A stretch of DNA of 64,000 bases from Halothiobacillus sp. (GTDB lineage: Bacteria; Pseudomonadota; Gammaproteobacteria; Halothiobacillales; Halothiobacillaceae): positions 434,001-498,000 of the forward strand of contig JADQCE010000002.1 in assembly GCA_016278265.1 (NCBI GenBank), written 5' to 3'. The position numbers and the translations under genes are program-made. This document shows, piece after piece, positions 48,337 through 58,169 of this stretch (within the stretch, counting starts at the first letter, position 1; each line of letters begins with the position of its first letter). The notes under the pieces are model-generated. The model was not told the DNA's origin. It did not search any database and was given only the letters and a program-made list of their open reading frames with translations.

Positions 48337-49380
48337 TTGCTTAAGGCGATGAAATACAAGGACAAACGGCTGCATGTCCTCGATCAGCGGCTTTTGCCTC
48401 ACCGGGTCGAATGGCTATGTTGTTCAGACGCAACGTGCGTGGCAAAAGTGATACGCGACATGGCGGTGCGCGGGGCGCCTGCCATCGGGGTCGCGGCGGC
48501 TTATGGCTATTTGCTTGCCGCGCACGCGGCGATCGCCCAGGGTGACGAGCTAACCGTCACGACGCTTGAACCGGCCTATCGCGAACTGGCCGCGGCGCGT
48601 CCGACGGCCGTCAACCTGGTTTGGGCATTGGATTGTATGGCTGCCTGTCTGCGTACGGTCGAATCGCTGGAGGGTGACGAGCGGCTGCGTCGCTTGTCTG
48701 CCGAAGCGCAAATGATCGAGTCCCGTGACGTCGAGGCGAATCTTGCCATGAGCCAGTTGGGAGCGGGGCTGATCGATCCCGACTCGGAACGGGGCTGGGT
48801 GCTTACTCATTGCAACACCGGTGCGTTGGCCACCGCGGGACAGGGTACGGCGCTGGGTGTCGTCCGTGATGCCTGGGCCGCCGGGCGCCTGAGGGGGGTG
48901 TTTGTGGACGAAACCCGCCCCTGGTTGCAGGGCTCTCGGCTGACGGCGTGGGAGTTGCAGCAGGAATCGATTCCCTACCGGCTTATTTGTGACAGTGCCG
49001 CGGCGAGCGTGTTGGCCACCGGTCAGGTGAGTTGGGTGATCGTGGGCGCCGACCGGGTCGCGGCGAATGGCGACGTCGCGAACAAGATTGGCACTTACGC
49101 GCTGGCCGTGCTGGCACGACATCACGGCGTGAAGTTCATGGTGGTTGCGCCACGTTCGACGATCGATCGCGACTGCGCCCATGGTGGGGCAATCGAGATC
49201 GAGGAGCGTCCCGCATTTGAGGTGAGTGAAATCGCTGGACGGCCGGTGGCCCCCGAGGGGGTCGTTGTTTACAACCCGGCCTTCGATGTCACGCCGGCCG
49301 GGTTGATCGATGCCCTGGTTACCGAGGTCGGGGTGGTGCGGCGTCCGGATCGTGCCGGGGTTGCGCGGCTATTCGATTGA
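48337..49380 (+). CDS. mtnA: Methylthioribose-1-phosphate isomerase
   Basis: 347 residues from TTG 48337, chosen because GGGAG lies 6 nt upstream; TTG 48331 and ATG 48349 are alternatives. The enzyme isomerises MTR-1-P to methylthioribulose-1-P in methionine salvage. Motifs: VRGAPAIGVAAAYGY, the catalytic Cys in THCNTGALATAG near residue 160, and the catalytic Asp in GADRVAANGDVANKIGTYAL. It lies upstream of gyrA as in Pseudomonas. Confidence 0.92.
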   Translation: MLKAMKYKDKRLHVLDQRLLPHRVEWLCCSDATCVAKVIRDMAVRGAPAIGVAAAYGYLLAAHAAIAQGDELTVTTLEPAYRELAAARPTAVNLVWALDCMAACLRTVESLEGDERLRRLSAEAQMIESRDVEANLAMSQLGAGLIDPDSERGWVLTHCNTGALATAGQGTALGVVRDAWAAGRLRGVFVDETRPWLQGSRLTAWELQQESIPYRLICDSAAASVLATGQVSWVIVGADRVAANGDVANKIGTYALAVLARHHGVKFMVVAPRSTIDRDCAHGGAIEIEERPAFEVSEIAGRPVAPEGVVVYNPAFDVTPAGLIDALVTEVGVVRRPDRAGVARLFD

Positions 49381-49569
49381 CAGGCCGGCTGGGGCGGCCC
49401 TGCAAGGGGCGCTCTGTGGTAGGATAGCCCGGTTTGCCGCCGCCCCCGTCCGATCGCAGCCACAAGGGCTCTCTGGCGGTCTCGCGGAGTCGCGGTGATC
49501 CGGCGGGGCGTGTTCGAAGGTGATTGCCTTCCTGTCTCGCTGCAGCGGTTGGAAAGACCGCGCCGTTGA

Positions 49570-49600
49570 ATCAGGACACTCGTGGGTATCAGGACACTCG
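49570..49600 (+). repeat. 13-bp tandem direct repeat before gyrA
   Basis: ATCAGGACACTCG occurs at 49570-49582 and again at 49588-49600, just before the gyrA start. Each copy has AGGA, the second serving as the gyrA ribosome-binding site at 8 nt. Duplication could have come from slippage and gives two possible sites. Confidence 0.7.
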
Positions 49601-49601
49601 A

Positions 49602-52181
49602 ATGACTCAGTTCGCTCAAGAAATCTTCCCGGTCAATCTCGAAGACGAGATGCGGCAGTCCTATCTCGATTACGCCATGAGCGTGATCGTGGGGCGTGCG
49701 CTGCCGGATGCCCGTGACGGTCTCAAGCCGGTGCATCGCCGCGTCCTCTACGCCATGCGCGAGCTGGGCAACGAATGGAACAAGCCCTACAAGAAATCCG
49801 CGCGTGTCGTGGGTGACGTCATCGGTAAGTATCACCCGCACGGGGATTCGGCGGTCTACGACGCGCTGGTGCGCATGGCGCAGGATTTCTCCATGCGCAA
49901 GATGCTCATCGACGGGCAGGGTAACTTCGGCTCGGTGGACGGTGATGCTCCGGCCGCGATGCGTTACACCGAAGTGCGCATGGCGAAGATCGCCCATGAG
50001 CTCCTCGCCGACATCGACAAGGAAACCGTCGACTTTATCGACAACTACGACGGTTCCGAGTCCGAGCCGCAGGTCCTGCCCGCCCAGTTCCCGAACCTGC
50101 TGGTCAACGGCTCGTCGGGTATTGCCGTGGGCATGGCCACCAACATCCCTCCCCACAACCTCGGCGAGGTGCTCGACGCCACCGTCGCGATGATCGACGA
50201 CCCGGCGATCAATGATGACGACCTGCTCGCGTACGTGCCGGCCCCCGACTTCCCGACCGCCGGCATCATCAATGGCGCGGCCGGCCTGCGTGATGCCTAC
50301 CTCACGGGTCGTGGCCGCTGCGTGATGCGTGCCCGCGCCGGATTCGAGGACAGCGAGAAGACCGATCGCACCTCGATCGTGATCACCGAGCTGCCCTACC
50401 AGGTCAACAAGGCGCGCTTGATCGAACGCATCGCCGAGCTGGTGCGCGAGAAAAAGATCGACGGCATCGCCGAACTGCGTGATGAATCCGACAAGGACGG
50501 CATGCGCGTCGTGATCGAGTGCAAGCGTGGCGAGATGCCCGACGTGCTCCTGAACAACCTCTACCAGCAGACCCAGTTGCAGAGTGTGTTCGGCATCAAC
50601 ATGGTCGCGCTGATCGATGGCCAGCCACGCACTGTCGGGCTGCGCGAGATCCTCAACGTCTTCCTGCGTCATCGCCGCGAAGTCGTCACTCGCCGCACCA
50701 TCTACGATCTGCGCAAGGCGCGCGATCGCGCCCACATCCTCGAGGGTCTGGCGGTGGCCCTGGCGAACATCGACCCGATGATCGCCGTGATCAAGGCCGC
50801 ACCCACTCCGGCCGAAGCGAAGGTCAAGCTGCTCGAAGGCACGTGGGAGTCCGGTGTGGTCCGCACCATGCTCGAGAAGGCCGATGCCGCCGCCTCGCGT
50901 CCCGAGGCGCTGGGCGACGCGTTTGGCCTGCAGGAAGACGGCAGCTATCGGCTGTCGACCGAGCAGGCCCAGGCCATCCTCGAGATGCGCCTCAACCGCC
51001 TGACCGGCCTCGAGCAGGACAAGATCGTCGAGGAATACGCCAACCTCCTCGAGCGGATCATCGACCTGCTCGACATCCTGCGCTCGGAAGAGCGGCTAAT
51101 GCAGGTCATCCGTGACGAGTTGATGCGGATCCGCGACGAGTACGCCGATCCGCGTCGCACCGAGATCATCGTCGATTACGAGGATCTCTCGATGGAGGAC
51201 CTGATCGCCGAGGAAGATCGGGTGGTCACCCTTTCTCGCGAGGGCTACATCAAGACCCAGTCGCTGACCGACTACCGCAGTCAGCGCCGTGGCGGACGCG
51301 GCAAGTCCTCGACGCGAATGAAGGACGAGGACGTCATCGAGCAGTTGCTGGTGGCCAGTACCCACGCCTGGGTGCTGATGTTCACCAACTACGGTCGGGT
51401 CTACTGGCGCAAGGTCTACCAGTTGCCGCAGGGTGCCCGCGGCGCGCGCGGCCGACCGGTGGTCAATGTGCTGCCGCTGCAGGATGGCGAGCACATCAAC
51501 ACTATGTTGCCGGTGCGCGAGTTCGTCGACGATCACTACATCTTCTTCGCCACGCGCAATGGCCAGGTGAAGAAGACCCCGCTGGTCGACTTCTCCCGGC
51601 CGCGCCAGGCCGGCATCATCGCCATCGACCTGCGTGAAGGCGACCGGTTGATCGGTGCGGCGCTGACCGACGGCTCCCGTGAGATCATGCTGTTCTCCAA
51701 TGCCGGCAAGGCGACGCGTTTCGCCGAGGAAGATGTGCGGTCGATGGGTCGTACGGCGGCGGGCGTGCGAGGGATTCGCCTGCAGGACAAGCAGTTCGTG
51801 GTCTCGTTGATCGTGGTCGATGAAGGCGAGGTGCTCACCGCCACTGAGAACGGCTATGGCAAGCGCACACCCACCGACGACTTCCCCGTCTACAACCGGG
51901 GCGGGCAGGGCGTGATCGCGATCAACACCAGTGAGCGCAACGGCGAGCTGGTCGGCGCGGTGCTGGTGCGCGAGTCCGACGAGGTGATTCTCATCTCGAA
52001 CCGCGGTACACTCGTGCGCACCGAGGTGGCCCAGATTTCCTCGCTGTCGCGCAATACCCAGGGCGTGACCCTTATCCGCCTGGGCAAGGACGAGCGCCTG
52101 GTCCAGGTCGAGCCGGTCGCGGCCATGGATGACGATGGCGACGAAGAGGGAGAAGCCGAAGGACCCGACGCGGAGGAGTGA
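49602..52181 (+). CDS. gyrA: DNA gyrase subunit A
   Basis: 859 residues from ATG 49602. The catalytic tyrosine lies in [18 protein letters not shown] near residue 122. The quinolone region reads [20 protein letters not shown], so the usual Ser and Asp are wild type and no classic resistance change is seen. The C-terminal domain has the GyrA-box (QRRGGRGKS) and beta-propeller blades. The long acidic tail ([17 protein letters not shown]) is common in gammaproteobacterial GyrA. Partner is GyrB, not in the window. Confidence 0.96.
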   Translation: MTQFAQEIFPVNLEDEMRQSYLDYAMSVIVGRALPDARDGLKPVHRRVLYAMRELGNEWNKPYKKSARVVGDVIGKYHPHGDSAVYDALVRMAQDFSMRKMLIDGQGNFGSVDGDAPAAMRYTEVRMAKIAHELLADIDKETVDFIDNYDGSESEPQVLPAQFPNLLVNGSSGIAVGMATNIPPHNLGEVLDATVAMIDDPAINDDDLLAYVPAPDFPTAGIINGAAGLRDAYLTGRGRCVMRARAGFEDSEKTDRTSIVITELPYQVNKARLIERIAELVREKKIDGIAELRDESDKDGMRVVIECKRGEMPDVLLNNLYQQTQLQSVFGINMVALIDGQPRTVGLREILNVFLRHRREVVTRRTIYDLRKARDRAHILEGLAVALANIDPMIAVIKAAPTPAEAKVKLLEGTWESGVVRTMLEKADAAASRPEALGDAFGLQEDGSYRLSTEQAQAILEMRLNRLTGLEQDKIVEEYANLLERIIDLLDILRSEERLMQVIRDELMRIRDEYADPRRTEIIVDYEDLSMEDLIAEEDRVVTLSREGYIKTQSLTDYRSQRRGGRGKSSTRMKDEDVIEQLLVASTHAWVLMFTNYGRVYWRKVYQLPQGARGARGRPVVNVLPLQDGEHINTMLPVREFVDDHYIFFATRNGQVKKTPLVDFSRPRQAGIIAIDLREGDRLIGAALTDGSREIMLFSNAGKATRFAEEDVRSMGRTAAGVRGIRLQDKQFVVSLIVVDEGEVLTATENGYGKRTPTDDFPVYNRGGQGVIAINTSERNGELVGAVLVRESDEVILISNRGTLVRTEVAQISSLSRNTQGVTLIRLGKDERLVQVEPVAAMDDDGDEEGEAEGPDAEE

Positions 52182-52210
52182 TCCCCGCCGTGGCGAAGGA
52201 CGCCGCCCCC

Positions 52211-52235
52211 GACAGCCCGCCCAAGCGGGCTGTTT
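52211..52235 (+). terminator. Hairpin terminator after gyrA
   Basis: ACAGCCCGC CCAA GCGGGCTGT (52212-52233), followed by TTTACG. It lies 30 nt after gyrA. The T run is short, so termination may be partial. Confidence 0.7.
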
Positions 52236-52246
52236 ACGATTGAATA

Positions 52247-52513
52247 GGGAAGGCCTGCACGAAAACGATACCGCTCTGCGCGCCTTGAGCCGGGCAGATG
52301 CAAGGCGACCGTCCGCCGCGGAAGAGTGATTCTCTTTCCAAGGACGGCAACGCCGCAGGTGGCCGGCTCAAGGCACGCCCTTCGGGGCCAGGCGAGCCGT
52401 CCATGCTCGGCGTTGCGCCGTCTTGGCGTGGCCGCCGACACGCCGGCGACGACGCGCCTTGATCACGAACGGCTCGCCTGGCCAGAGTGGCATCGTTTTC
52501 GTGCAGGCCTTCC
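52247..52513. repeat. MITE-like multi-hairpin element between gyrA and serC
   Basis: A 267-bp segment closed by a 32-bp inverted repeat with two mismatches (52247-52278 and 52482-52513, GGGAAGGCCTGCACGAAAAC at the outer end). Inside lie two separate large hairpins: one with a 12-bp stem GCCTTGAGCCGG/CCGGCTCAAGGC (52282-52293 and 52363-52374), the other with a 15-bp stem GGCCAGGCGAGCCGT (52386-52400 and 52469-52483). Smaller stems sit in both. TA flanks the left end directly (52245-52246) and the right end after one extra C (52515-52516). No transposase gene is inside. Non-autonomous element or a structured RNA are both possible. Confidence 0.75.
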
Positions 52514-52572
52514 CCTAGACCGGGCGAGACATCGCCCGGTCGCTTGTTTTCCGTTTCTGTTCAGGAGTAGTC

Positions 52573-53655
52573 ATGGCTCGCGTTTACAACTTCAGCGCCG
52601 GTCCGGCGATGTTGCCCACCGAAGTCCTCACCCGCGCACGGGACGAGATGGTCGATTACCAGGGGACCGGCATGTCGGTCATGGAGATGAGCCATCGGGG
52701 CAAGCATTTCGTCGGCATCGCCGAGCAGGCGGAAGCGAACCTGCGCAAGCTGATGAATATCCCGGATAACTACAAGGTGCTGTTCCTGCAGGGCGGCGCC
52801 TCGACCCAGTTCGGCGCCATCCCGTTGAACCTGGGCAACGGCTCGGGCAAGGCCGACTACCTGAACACCGGCCACTGGTCGGTCAAGGCGATCAAGGAAG
52901 CCAAGCGCTTCGTCGATGTCAACGTCGTCGCCGACACCAAGCCGGAAAACTTCACCACGCTGCCGGCCGAGGGCGAGATCAACTTCTCCGCTGACGCCGA
53001 CTACGTCCACTACACGCCGAACGAGACCATCGCCGGCGTCGAGTTCCCCTACATCCCCGACACCGGCGACGTGCCGCTGGTCGCGGACATGTCTTCGACC
53101 ATCCTGTCGCGCCCGATCGACGTCTCGAAGTTTGGCGTCATCTACGCCGGGGCGCAGAAGAACATCGGCCCGGCCGGCTTGACCATCGTCATCGTCCGCG
53201 AGGACCTGATGGGCAAGTCGCGCGACAACACCCCGGCAATGCTCGACTGGGCCACCCAGGCTGAAGCCGACTCCATGTTCAACACCCCGCCGACCTACGC
53301 CTGGTACATGGCAGGCCTGGTGTTTGAGCACCTGCTCGCCAAGGGCGGCCTCGAGGAGATGGGCAAGATCAACCAGCGCAAGGCCGAAAAGCTTTACGCC
53401 GCCATCGACGACAACCCGTTCTACAGCAACCCGGTTCAGCCCGAGTATCGCTCCTGGATGAACGTGCCGTTCATGCTGGCCGACGATTCGCTCGACAAGA
53501 CCTTCCTCGAAGAGGCCGGTCGTCAGGGCCTGGTCACGCTCAACGGTCACCGCTCTGTCGGCGGCATGCGCGCAAGCATCTACAACGCCATGCCCGAGGC
53601 CGGCGTCGATGCGCTGATCCATTTCATGAACGACTTCGCCAAGCGCCACGGCTGA
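52573..53655 (+). CDS. serC: Phosphoserine aminotransferase
   Basis: 360 residues. Converts 3-phosphohydroxypyruvate and glutamate to phosphoserine; also acts in pyridoxine synthesis. N-terminal YNFSAGPAMLPTEVL, QGGASTQFGAIPLNL and the PLP lysine in YAGAQKNIGPAGLTI. RBS AGGAG at 9 nt. It lies downstream of the palindromic element and 46 nt before serA. Confidence 0.95.
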   Translation: MARVYNFSAGPAMLPTEVLTRARDEMVDYQGTGMSVMEMSHRGKHFVGIAEQAEANLRKLMNIPDNYKVLFLQGGASTQFGAIPLNLGNGSGKADYLNTGHWSVKAIKEAKRFVDVNVVADTKPENFTTLPAEGEINFSADADYVHYTPNETIAGVEFPYIPDTGDVPLVADMSSTILSRPIDVSKFGVIYAGAQKNIGPAGLTIVIVREDLMGKSRDNTPAMLDWATQAEADSMFNTPPTYAWYMAGLVFEHLLAKGGLEEMGKINQRKAEKLYAAIDDNPFYSNPVQPEYRSWMNVPFMLADDSLDKTFLEEAGRQGLVTLNGHRSVGGMRASIYNAMPEAGVDALIHFMNDFAKRHG

Positions 53656-53701
53656 GCCCTCGCTCGCCTCGCTGCCAGCAACTGTTTTCAAGGAATCCGT
53701 C

Positions 53702-54865
53702 ATGTACAAGATCCACACCCTCAACGCCATCTCCAACAAGGGCCTCGAGCGCCTGCCGACCGACAAGTACGACATCGGCGCCGAGCTGAACGACGCGGAC
53801 GGCATCCTGGTCCGGTCGGCCAAGATGCACGACATGGACCTGCCGGAGTCGCTGCTGGCCATCGGTCGTGCCGGCGCCGGCGTCAACAACGTCCCGGTCG
53901 ACCGCATGACCGATAAGGGCGTGGTGGTCTTCAACGCCCCGGGCGCGAACGCCAACGCGGTCAAGGAGCTGGTCATCGCCGGCATGCTGATGTCGATCCG
54001 CAACATCGGTCCGGCCTGGGACTTCGCGCGCAAGCTTGAGGGGTCAGACGAGGAGATCAACAAGGCGACCGAGGCCGGCAAGAAGAACTTCAAGGGCTTC
54101 GAGTTGCCGGGTCGCACCCTGGGCATCATCGGCCTGGGCGCGATCGGCGTGCGCGTGGCCAACTCGGCCAAGGCGCTGGGTATGCGGGTGATCGGCTTCG
54201 ATCCGGGCATCAGCGTTGAGCGTGCCTGGGAACTGTCGCCGGACGTCCACCAGGCGGGCAGCGTCGACGAGGTGCTGGCCAAGGCTGATTTCGTCTCCCT
54301 GCACGTACCGTTGGTCGACGCCACCCGTGACCTGATCAACGCCGAACGCCTGGCGTTCATGAAGGACAACGTCGTGGTCCTGAACTTTGCCCGTGCCGGC
54401 ATCGTCAACGAGCAGGCCATGGTCGACGCGCTGGACAACGGCAAGGCCTTGTCCTACGTCTGCGACTTCCCGACCAACCTGACCAAGAACCACCCGAAGT
54501 GTCTGGCCCTGCCGCACCTGGGTGCGTCTACCGACGAGGCCGAAGACAACTGCGCGATCATGGTCGCCGACCAGATCCGCGACTACATCGAGAACGGCAA
54601 TATCAAGAACGCGGTCAACATGCCGCACGTTCAGATGGCCCGTTCCGGTGCGCAACGCATCGCGATCGCCAACCTCAACCGCCCGGACATGGTCGGTCAG
54701 ATCTCGCACATCCTCGGCAAGGCCGGCGTGAACATCGAGCACCTGGTCAACGAATCGCGTGACAAGGTGGCTTACACCCTGCTGGACGTGGACCGTGAGG
54801 TGCCGGCCGCGACCCGCGACGAGTTGGCGGCCATCGACGGCGTTCTGCGCCTCCGCCTGCTCTGA
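53702..54865 (+). CDS. serA: D-3-phosphoglycerate dehydrogenase with ACT domain
   Basis: 387 residues. First step of serine synthesis. NAD-binding GIIGLGAIGVRVANSAKALG, substrate-binding AGAGVNNVPVDRMTDKG, catalytic His in LPHLGASTDEAE. The C-terminal ACT domain (ANLNRPDMVGQISHILGKAG) may bind serine for feedback control. Unlike the Pseudomonas order serC-pheA, here serA is inserted between them, 15 nt before pheA. Confidence 0.92.
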   Translation: MYKIHTLNAISNKGLERLPTDKYDIGAELNDADGILVRSAKMHDMDLPESLLAIGRAGAGVNNVPVDRMTDKGVVVFNAPGANANAVKELVIAGMLMSIRNIGPAWDFARKLEGSDEEINKATEAGKKNFKGFELPGRTLGIIGLGAIGVRVANSAKALGMRVIGFDPGISVERAWELSPDVHQAGSVDEVLAKADFVSLHVPLVDATRDLINAERLAFMKDNVVVLNFARAGIVNEQAMVDALDNGKALSYVCDFPTNLTKNHPKCLALPHLGASTDEAEDNCAIMVADQIRDYIENGNIKNAVNMPHVQMARSGAQRIAIANLNRPDMVGQISHILGKAGVNIEHLVNESRDKVAYTLLDVDREVPAATRDELAAIDGVLRLRLL

Positions 54866-54880
54866 TCCCCGTTCAGGCCC

Positions 54881-56026
54881 ATGGGCGGCATGAAAGCCAA
54901 GTCCGCGGCTGACGCGGCACTGCCCGAGAGCCTGGACGAGGTGCGGGTGCTGATCGATTCGATCGATCGGCAGATTCTCGACCTGCTCAGCCAGCGTGCG
55001 CGCTTGGCCGAGCAGGTCGCGTTCATCAAGGAGCGCGATCCCGCGCATCATTCGGGACAATCGTTCTATCGCCCGGAGCGCGAGGCGCAGGTGCTTTCGC
55101 GCATCCGCGACCTCAATCCCGGTCCGCTGGACGATGAGACCGTCGCCTGGCTGTTTCGCGAGATCATGTCGGCGTGCCTGGCCCACGAGCGGCCGCTGGC
55201 GATCGCGACCCTCGGGCCGTCGGGCACGTTCTCCGAGCTGGCGGCGGTAGCGGCCTTCGGTCACGGTGGCCGGCTGCAGTTCGAGCCTGGCATCCCCGAG
55301 GTGTTCCGTGCGGTCGCCGCGGGCAGTGTCGATTACGGCGTGGTGCCGCTGGAGAATTCCACCGAGGGCAGTGTCTCGGTCACGCTCGATTCGCTGGCCG
55401 GTAGCGACCTGCTGCTGTGCGGCGAGGTGGCCCTGCGCATCAATCAGCAATTGATGGCGCATCCCGATGCCGGCCTTACGCCGCGCGTGATCGTCTCGCA
55501 TGCCCAGTCGCTGGCCCAGTGCCGCGAATGGCTCGATGCCCATTTCCCCGGCATCGAGCGCATGGCCGTGTCCAGCAACAGCGCGGCCGCCCAGCAGGCG
55601 GCGTCCGACCACGAGGTGTTCGCCATCGGTCCGACGTTCGCCGCCGAGCGTCATGGGCTGGTGGTGCGTGCCTCGAATATCCAGGACAACGTCCAGAACA
55701 CCACCCGTTTTGCGGTGCTCGGCCGCGAGCCGGTCGCGCCCTCGGGCAGCGACAAGACCGCCTTGCTGCTATCGGTGACCAACGAGCCCGGCGCCCTGAC
55801 ACGGCTGTTGCTGCCCCTGTCCGAGGCCGGCATCGACGTGCTGCGCATCGAGTCACGCCCGGCGCGGGACCGTGTCTGGGATTACGTGTTCTTCATCGAC
55901 ATCGCTGGTCATCGCGACGAGCCGTCGGTGACGGCGGCGCTCGAGCAGTTGCGCCCCCATTGCGGTCAACTGCGGGTGCTGGGGTCCTACCCGGTGCCGG
56001 TGATCAGCCAGCCGGGAGGCGAATGA
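54881..56026 (+). CDS. pheA: Bifunctional chorismate mutase/prephenate dehydratase (P-protein)
   Basis: 381 residues. N-terminal AroQ-type mutase (VRVLIDSIDRQILDLLSQRA) to about residue 100, then the dehydratase (TLGPSGTFSELAAVAAFGHG; ENSTEGSV; catalytic Thr in NTTRFAVLG), then an ACT domain (NEPGALTRLLLPLSEAGIDV). Makes phenylpyruvate for phenylalanine. ATG 54881 is 15 nt after serA; the second ATG at 54890 is an alternative. Its stop overlaps hisC's start. Confidence 0.95.
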   Translation: MGGMKAKSAADAALPESLDEVRVLIDSIDRQILDLLSQRARLAEQVAFIKERDPAHHSGQSFYRPEREAQVLSRIRDLNPGPLDDETVAWLFREIMSACLAHERPLAIATLGPSGTFSELAAVAAFGHGGRLQFEPGIPEVFRAVAAGSVDYGVVPLENSTEGSVSVTLDSLAGSDLLLCGEVALRINQQLMAHPDAGLTPRVIVSHAQSLAQCREWLDAHFPGIERMAVSSNSAAAQQAASDHEVFAIGPTFAAERHGLVVRASNIQDNVQNTTRFAVLGREPVAPSGSDKTALLLSVTNEPGALTRLLLPLSEAGIDVLRIESRPARDRVWDYVFFIDIAGHRDEPSVTAALEQLRPHCGQLRVLGSYPVPVISQPGGE

Positions 56027-57198
56027 TGGGCGTGGACGAGACCGAGTTGTCGTTCGGACGGGTACGCGACTGTGTCGCGGCCATCCGGCCCTACGTTCCG
56101 GGCAAGCCCGCCGAGGAGGTCGCGCGCGAGTACGGCATCGAGGAGGTGCTCAAGCTCGCCTCCAACGAGAACCCGCTCGGTCCCTCGCCGCGGGCGGTCG
56201 AGGCGATCCAGGCGGGGCTGGCCGACCTGCATGTCTACCCGGACGGCAGCGGTTTCCACCTCAAGCGCGCGATCGGCGCCCATTTCGGTGTCCTCCCGGA
56301 GCAGGTCACGCTGGGCAACGGCTCGAACGACGTGCTCGAACTGGTCGCGCGCGCCTACCTCGAGCCGGGTGTCAATGCCGTGTTCTCCCAGCACGCCTTC
56401 GCCGTCTACGCCCTGGCCACACAGGCCGCCGGTGCCGAGGCGAAGGTCGTGCCGGCGCGCCCGGCGGACGACCCGAAGATGCCCTTTGGGGCCGATCTCG
56501 AGGCGATGGCCGCGGCGGTCGACGAGCGCACCCGCGTGCTGTTCCTCGCCAATCCCAACAACCCGACCGGCACCTGGGTCGAGGCTGCCGAGCTGCGCAC
56601 GCTGCTGGATGCCGTGCCATCGCACGTGATCGTGGTCCTCGACGAGGCATATACCGAGTACGTCGACGACCCAGCCTTTCCGAACGGTATCGAGCTGCTC
56701 GCGCACTACCCGAACCTGGTGGTGACGCGCACCTTCTCTAAGATCTTCGGTCTGGCGGCGTTGCGCGTGGGCTTTGCGGTCAGTGACCCGGCGATCGCCA
56801 GCCTGCTCGATCGCGTGCGTCACCCCTTCAACGTCAACGCGCTGGCCCTGCGGGCCGCCGAAGCGGCTCTCGACGATGGCGAGTTCATCGCCCAGAGCCG
56901 AGAGGTCAACCGGGCCGGCCTGGTGCAGTGGGCGGCCGCCGCCGAGACGAACGGCTGGCAGACCGTGCCCAGCCGGGCAAACTTCATCACCGTGATCACG
57001 CCGTTTGCGGCCGGGCGGGTGTTCGAGGCCCTGCTGCGCGAGGGCGTGATCATTCGTCCGCTCGGCGGCACGGCGGCCCTGGGCGGGCTGTCGCAGGCGT
57101 TGCGGGTCACCATCGGTACCGAGAAGCAGAACGCCCGTGCCATCGACGCGCTAGAGCGGGTGTTGGCAAGGCTTGGCGACGAGGACGCCTCGGCATGA
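56023..57198 (+). CDS. hisC: Histidinol-phosphate/aromatic aminotransferase
   Basis: 391 residues from ATG 56023, overlapping the pheA stop. LASNENPLGPSPRAVEAIQA, the PLP lysine in TRTFSKIFGLAALRVG, and VLDEAYTEYVDD identify the HisC family of class I PLP enzymes. In this operon the copy (HisC2 type) probably transaminates phenylpyruvate and 4-hydroxyphenylpyruvate for phenylalanine and tyrosine. GGAGG upstream. Confidence 0.92.
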   Translation: MMGVDETELSFGRVRDCVAAIRPYVPGKPAEEVAREYGIEEVLKLASNENPLGPSPRAVEAIQAGLADLHVYPDGSGFHLKRAIGAHFGVLPEQVTLGNGSNDVLELVARAYLEPGVNAVFSQHAFAVYALATQAAGAEAKVVPARPADDPKMPFGADLEAMAAAVDERTRVLFLANPNNPTGTWVEAAELRTLLDAVPSHVIVVLDEAYTEYVDDPAFPNGIELLAHYPNLVVTRTFSKIFGLAALRVGFAVSDPAIASLLDRVRHPFNVNALALRAAEAALDDGEFIAQSREVNRAGLVQWAAAAETNGWQTVPSRANFITVITPFAAGRVFEALLREGVIIRPLGGTAALGGLSQALRVTIGTEKQNARAIDALERVLARLGDEDASA

Positions 57199-58112
57199 TG
57201 TTTCGCCGGTTGGCACTGATCGGCACGGGCCTGATCGGCGGTTCGCTGGCCCTGGCCCTGCGCGCGCGTGGGGAAGTGGGTGAGGTGGTCGGCTACTCGC
57301 GTCGGCTCGACACCCGCCTGGCCGCCGAGCGGCTGGGCCTGATCGACCGACCGGCGGATTCGATTGCCGAGGCGGTCGAGGGGGCAGACCTGGTATTCCT
57401 GGCCACGCCGGTCAAGGCGATGGATGCGGTGCTCGGCGAGTTGGCGACCTGCCTGCCGGACGACGCGCTGGTTACCGATGGTGGCAGTGTCAAGGGCGCG
57501 GTGGTTGAGCGGGCGCGGGCGCATCTGTCGGCCGGGCAGCTGGCCCGATTCGTCCCGGGGCACCCGATTGCCGGGCGTGAGCGCAGCGGGCCGGAAGCGG
57601 CGACCGCGGATCTCTACCGCGGCCATCGCGTGATCCTCACGCCGATCGAGGAAAACCGCGCCGAGGACGTCGCCCGCATCGAGGCGATGTGGCAGGCGAC
57701 CGGGGCGCGTATCGAGCGGCTCGAGGTGGCCCACCACGATCACGTGCTGGCCGCCACGTCCCACCTGCCGCATGCGGCCGCCTACGCGATGGTCTCGGCA
57801 CTGGCCCGGTTGGCCGAGCGCTACGAGGTGTTTCGCTACGCCGCGGGCGGCTTTCGTGACTTCACTCGCATTGCCAGCTCCGATCCGGTCATGTGGCGGG
57901 ATATCTGCCTCGACAACCGCGACGAGATTCTGGTGATGCTCGATCATTATCGAGCCGAGCTCGACTGCCTGCGGGGCATGCTGGAATCCGCCGATGGCGA
58001 GCAGATCGAGCATTACTTCCACGAGGCGAAGGCCGTGCGTGATGCCCTGTATCCCGTGGCCCAGGCTAACGGGGCCAACGGAGTTAGCCAGACGGGCAAG
58101 TGCAGCCGCTGA
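57195..58112 (+). CDS. tyrA: Prephenate dehydrogenase
   Basis: 305 residues from ATG 57195 (ATGATG, overlapping the hisC stop). NAD-binding LALIGTGLIGGSLALALRAR, catalytic His region GHPIAGRERSGPE and ATSHLPHAAAYAM. It converts prephenate to 4-hydroxyphenylpyruvate. The stop TGA (58110-58112) lies in the same frame as aroA, with no other stop up to the aroA ATG at 58170, so the two genes differ from a Pseudomonas-like fusion by one stop codon. Confidence 0.92.
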   Translation: MMFRRLALIGTGLIGGSLALALRARGEVGEVVGYSRRLDTRLAAERLGLIDRPADSIAEAVEGADLVFLATPVKAMDAVLGELATCLPDDALVTDGGSVKGAVVERARAHLSAGQLARFVPGHPIAGRERSGPEAATADLYRGHRVILTPIEENRAEDVARIEAMWQATGARIERLEVAHHDHVLAATSHLPHAAAYAMVSALARLAERYEVFRYAAGGFRDFTRIASSDPVMWRDICLDNRDEILVMLDHYRAELDCLRGMLESADGEQIEHYFHEAKAVRDALYPVAQANGANGVSQTGKCSR

Positions 58113-58169
58113 TTCGTCGGCTTGTCCGAACCAATCTTCTTTCAGCCCAACCCCCCGGATGACCGCGCC

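Noticed and set aside
49851-49910. Quinolone-resistance change in gyrA
   Set aside because: The region reads GDSAVYD with the usual Ser and Asp, so no classic change is present.
49269-50735. 488-residue minus-strand frame opposite gyrA
   Set aside because: Shadow frame; gyrA on the plus strand is certain.
52561-54444. 627-residue minus-strand frame opposite serC-serA
   Set aside because: Shadow frame; both plus-strand genes are recognised enzymes.
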